From Tretioscincus oriximinensis (taxonomy: Eukaryota > Chordata > Lepidosauria > Squamata > Gymnophthalmidae), in NCBI GenBank assembly GCA_022410635.1, contig JAJVDF010000045.1, positions 1,724,657 to 1,788,656 on the forward strand: 64,000 nucleotides of DNA, given 5' to 3'. Under the pieces are notes generated by a model. It worked only from the letters and a program-made list of their open reading frames with translations, ran no database searches and was not told the DNA's origin. A program made the position numbers and the translations under genes. This document shows, in pieces, positions 60,363 through 64,000 of the stretch (position 1 is the stretch's first letter; each line of letters starts with the position of its first letter).

Positions 60363-63176
60363 TTCAAAAGGATAAATGATGAAATTCAAATCTACATACA
60401 CAGAGTGCCTTTTCTTTTTTTACTGGCCTTATATTTTATCGTATTTTAATAGACTCTCAAGCAATTAATATATTTGGAAAAAATGTAGAAATCTATTCTC
60501 AAGTTAAAATATTTATCCTTGCCTTTTTTTTTGAAAAAACGCTTTATATATTGACAGTGCTAGGTATTTAACATAATTTAACAGATGATAAAAATAATAC
60601 CATTTAAACTATGGAAATAACCTAGTCTTCATATAAGAGAACATGAGGGAGTTTGAGATCAAGGGTTAAAAATAGGTTGAAATATATTACGTTCAGAGGA
60701 GAATCAAGTCATTGAAACATTTTATTTTTATGCAATAATGGCCAAATAATGGGCTATAGAGCTGGTTTCGCTAGATGCAAGGGAGTTGAGAGCCTAAATT
60801 ATGCATCACTTATCTTTACTGTATTTAAGTATGTTTGGTGGCAAAGGGAACATGTTCAAGTTCCTCTTTTTTAAGTTGCATGCTGCCCAGAAAAAAAAAT
60901 ATGGAAATTTTTAGACCTGTTTTATACATTTATTTAATCCTAAATAGTAAGAGTGGAAAATATGGAAAAAGGGGACAAGAGAGTAGAAGTGTATGCAAAT
61001 CTGAAAATGCAAGTTTGTAATGAATTGAACGAACATTTGGGTGGACTGTTGTCTATCAGATCATTAAATGGACTTTTTTCCATTTGGACAAAGAATAGCC
61101 TCCACCCTTCCTTAATCTTACTCTAAATACCTTGAAGATTATTTCTTGTCTTTTCTTGCTTCACTCATTCAACCCATTAACCCACAGTCTTCTCACTCAT
61201 TTTGTGGTGTCGCCTCATATATTTACCTGCTCCCTACAGGCCTATGTAAGTAATCTGTTGAGTGATATCAGATAGTTTCAGTTTGAGGTTTAGCGTTCCA
61301 ACTTACACTTTAGAAGATCTAATAGACTTTATAGAAGGACACTGACAGCAACAATTCTCCTAGACTATGTGACTAATGAGCACGTATTAATGCAGACATG
61401 TGGGGAGCAGGTAATTTTCCCACAGGTGCAATGCAGGGATTATCTGATGATTGATGGAGCATGATTGAGGAAGGAAGTGTGGCCAAGGTATGATCTGGGA
61501 TGCTAGGATACGATAAGGGAAAGGGAAACCCTGGATAAAATTTTGGATAGAATCAAATCAATGAATAATCTTTTTATCCTTTTATCTTTTTGTACTTTTA
61601 ATTTTTTTTACAGACGTAATTGTAATCAAGTGTTTCCCAGCTGATATGGTCTTACAACTAATCACTATAATAAAATAACAAACGATCCACTGAATCCTTG
61701 GTTGTGTTTGTTTTCAGGTAAAATCCTGAACTTTTCAAGATGTTCCATTCAAATATGAATTCCTTGACCTTTTTTCCTTGTTCTTCAATACAGTGAAATT
61801 ATTTTGCATTCCATTTGCTTTAATGCTATTAGCCAAATCATATATTACATCATCCTAATTTCTGCAGGAATTTTTCACTGGTGGATCTTCTAATAGCAAT
61901 CAACACTTTGACTCAGCTTCGTATAAGTTACTCCATACAGAAAAGGGGCAATTAGCTTAAGCTGCAAATCTCTTTTGCATTCTGCATGACATTAACAAAT
62001 GCATATAAAGTGTAAAATACAAATGTTTCAAAATGTTAAAAATATTTTCCATTCAATCATAAATTTATTGGTATTAATAACTGTTTTTGTCTCCAGTACT
62101 ATTAAAGATGATTTGCATCTTAAGTTTCTGGGTTAATATTAATTTCATACAAATATTTTAATGTACAAAATGGAAATAAGGACATCTTGTGTCTTTCTTG
62201 TAAGTGCCATAATTTTGTACAAAAGTCCCTCTTGGGCAGGAACCAAGATGAAAACTTATGAAACTCGTGGTATCTTCAGATCCTTGAAACTTCATTACTG
62301 ATGAGAAATCTCCCCTGCCAAAGCTGCTTTTGACAAAATCAAGACATGGCCCTAGAAGTAATTCATTTTCATTCCAGTTCAAAAGTAGCCTGGGTAGAAA
62401 GTGGGAAATGGTGGTTGTATGTAATCAAAAACATTTACAGTTAGTATGTGTTTTGTCTTCTCAACCAAAATCCAAGGTTTCTAGTAGGATGATAGTTCAG
62501 ATCCTAAAATATATACCTGTAGCAGGTCCTTTTCACAGTAAAACTCAATAATAAAAACATTCCTTCCTCATGTAGTCATCAAATACAGAAGATTGTAGAT
62601 ATTTTGTTTTGGGATTATTTCCTTGGATCCTTTATTTGAAGGAAATCATAGGTATCATGATGGAATGTCAGAAATGAAACTTCTGTGTTTCACAGTACGT
62701 GACCCATAAAGTTACTATTCTGCAGTAGGTCATGTTAGAAGCCAGAGTAGCATGTTATATTTGATAGGATGCAGTTGAACTCACCATTTACTTTATCTAA
62801 ATATTCAATTTGTGTTTCAAAAAAAATAGACTCTGAAAGCAAGAGACTATTATTTGTACAGCAAAATTATTTGCCAGTAACAATGCAGATCACAGTAACA
62901 CGATATTTTAGTCAAATATATATATGTTACTTTTTCATACATTGGTGCAGACCATAAATAACTTTTCATTGTCTCTTCCGTGCAGTCCAGCAAGGGGGCT
63001 TGTAGAAAAGTAGATGACATGAGCTTTTGTACACATGTCTATTGAAGTCTACTTGCTGGACTTTCTCCAAAGACTAACACAGCTATTTCTCTGAAATCTA
63101 CTTCTGTGCAGTGTTCACAGATGGTGTCCTACGGTTATATATTTTTATTTTCTGACAAATAAGAATAATTGGTATA

Positions 63177-63402
63177 ATAGGTGCACACGATGACTTTATA
63201 ATCACTACAACGGAATATAGCAATTGTCTGTTCATGAACACCAAACATACATATTCCATGACTAATGCCCCAGTTCCATAACATCCCTCATTGATCATGT
63301 GGCATTGCAGTTTGACCTTTTTTTTTTTACTCCCAACAGCCAATAGAAACAACTGCTGTGTTCTCAATTGTTTAATCATCTCACATCTAATTTGTGCACA
63401 CG
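63177..63402 (-). repeat. Interspersed repeat family 2, copy 2, reverse
   Basis: Reverse complement resembles 56685-56914: GCACAAATTAGATGTGAGAT, CAGCAGTTGTTTCTATTGGC, TATGGAACTGGGGCATTAGT and ATCGTGTGCACCTATT. Has an A run replacing part of the middle. Confidence 0.65.
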
Positions 63403-63547
63403 TGTATTGTTGTGAGAATGCAGGGGTTCTCCGGAATGATGCCTAAATATCTGAGCAATAGTTTATTCCAGTATAACAAGCCAGAGTGTACCCCCGTCCA
63501 GACTATATTCAGGGTTAAACTGGCCTAAAATAGATTATACCTCGGAG

Positions 63548-63795
63548 GATAAATTGGCCTAGCCCAGATTATACCCCTTTAGAAAAAATATTTACTGATT
63601 GGGTTTCAAAGCTGTTTCATCTGTTATAATTTCACTGGTGTTCTCGCCCTCTCTTAGTCTCATATGCCCATCGATGCCACAGGGGATAAACTGGCCTAGC
63701 CCAGACTTAAACCCCTTTGAAAAAGATATTTGACTGGATTTCAAAGTTACTTTCTCTGTTACCACTTCACTGGTGTTCTCGCCTGTTCTCTGATT
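63548..63795 (+). repeat. Tandem duplication, period 137 bp, about two units
   Basis: Unit 1 (63548-63684) and unit 2 (63685 to about 63795) share GATAAAYTGGCCTAGCCCAG, ACCCCTTT, GGTTTCAAAG / GGATTTCAAAG and TTCACTGGTGTTCTCGCC. A shorter related piece with AAACTGGCCTAAAATAGATT precedes unit 1 at about 63516. The units have diverged, so the duplication is not recent. Confidence 0.75.
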
Positions 63796-63887
63796 TGATT
63801 AAAATTATGCAGTGATCTTTCTGTCATAGTCAGACCATAGTTGCTTCCTCTCACAATTTCTCACCATGTCTCTGATTTTGTCCTGAA

Positions 63888-64000
63888 TAAGATGAGCTGT
63901 GCTGAATTGAGTCCAGCATTCTTTCTCACACAGGGGCTCACCAATTGCCCATCGGCATTCTCAAGCAACATAAGGCAAAATCTTTGCCTATTCTTGACTC
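63888..64000 (-). mobile_element. CR1/L3-like LINE 3' end, degraded, cut by the window edge
   Basis: ATAAGATGAGCTGTGCTGAA, GTCCAGCATTCTTTCTCACA, CAGGGGCTCACCA and AAGGCAAAATCTTTGCC follow the same order as the start of the copies at 28888 and 45395. Confidence 0.65.

Larger units (their letters stand above)
60363..64000. other. Distal 3' UTR or intergenic DNA downstream of INSC
   Basis: AT-rich, with further AATAAA copies. Nothing recognisable in 60363-63030 apart from chance ORFs. 63030-63110 resembles 58760-58830 in containing AAGRCTAACACRGCTATTTC, a motif of an abundant sauropsid repeat. No neighbouring gene is seen before the window ends. Confidence 0.55.

Overview
This 64 kb window is vertebrate genomic DNA that consists almost entirely of introns. 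The repeat content points to a non-avian sauropsid, most likely a squamate reptile. It includes CR1 elements with the (ATTCTATG)n 3' tail, several fragments of a second CR1/L3-like family, an R4/Dong-type LINE with a restriction-like endonuclease tail, L2 remnants, at least two tRNA-derived SINE families with CT- or AT-rich tails, and Tc1 and hAT DNA elements. The species call rests on recognition of these families, not on any database match.

One gene is supported: the 3' half of INSC (inscuteable, the spindle-orientation adaptor) on the + strand. Seven coding exons lie at 3128-3253, 31791-31962, 38128-38306, 53597-53663, 54940-55095, 55884-55960 and 59767-59895. All have GT/AG junctions, and the phases join without a break into 906 nt (301 codons plus TAA). 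The encoded part is the armadillo-repeat C-terminal half, ending in the PDZ-ligand-like residues ESFV. The N-terminal LGN-binding part must lie upstream of base 1. Introns are about 28.5, 6.2, 15.3, 1.3, 0.8 and 3.8 kb. From 59896 onward is 3' UTR and flanking DNA.

Layout by region. 1-3127: intron with a hairpin-rich repeat at the left edge. 3254-31790: large intron with a CR1 endonuclease fragment (3.75-4.44 kb), a GC-rich TATA-bearing patch (5.24-5.42 kb), an R4-type LINE split by a younger insert (11.6-13.2 kb), a long antisense CR1 reverse transcriptase (15.06-16.93 kb), further CR1/L3 fragments, and a hAT MITE with an exact 8-bp target duplication (31.2 kb). 31963-38127: a palindromic MITE, a SINE abutting a Tc1 remnant, and a 410-bp element with 13-bp inverted ends. 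38307-53596: a 390-bp inverted repeat (41.4-41.8 kb), a CR1/L3 copy carrying a perfect 32-bp palindrome (45.8 kb), and a GC-rich repeat (48.9-49.65 kb). 53664-59766: three short introns, with a TATA-bearing GC-rich element ending just before the last exon. 59896-64000: 3' UTR, a repeat family shared in inverted orientation with the last intron, and a 137-bp tandem duplication.

No new multi-gene system is visible. The most interesting material is a set of small foldback families, several present twice in the window, and places where repeats sit beside INSC splice sites. Scattered N bases, clustered at 58.9-59.3 kb, mark lower assembly quality there.
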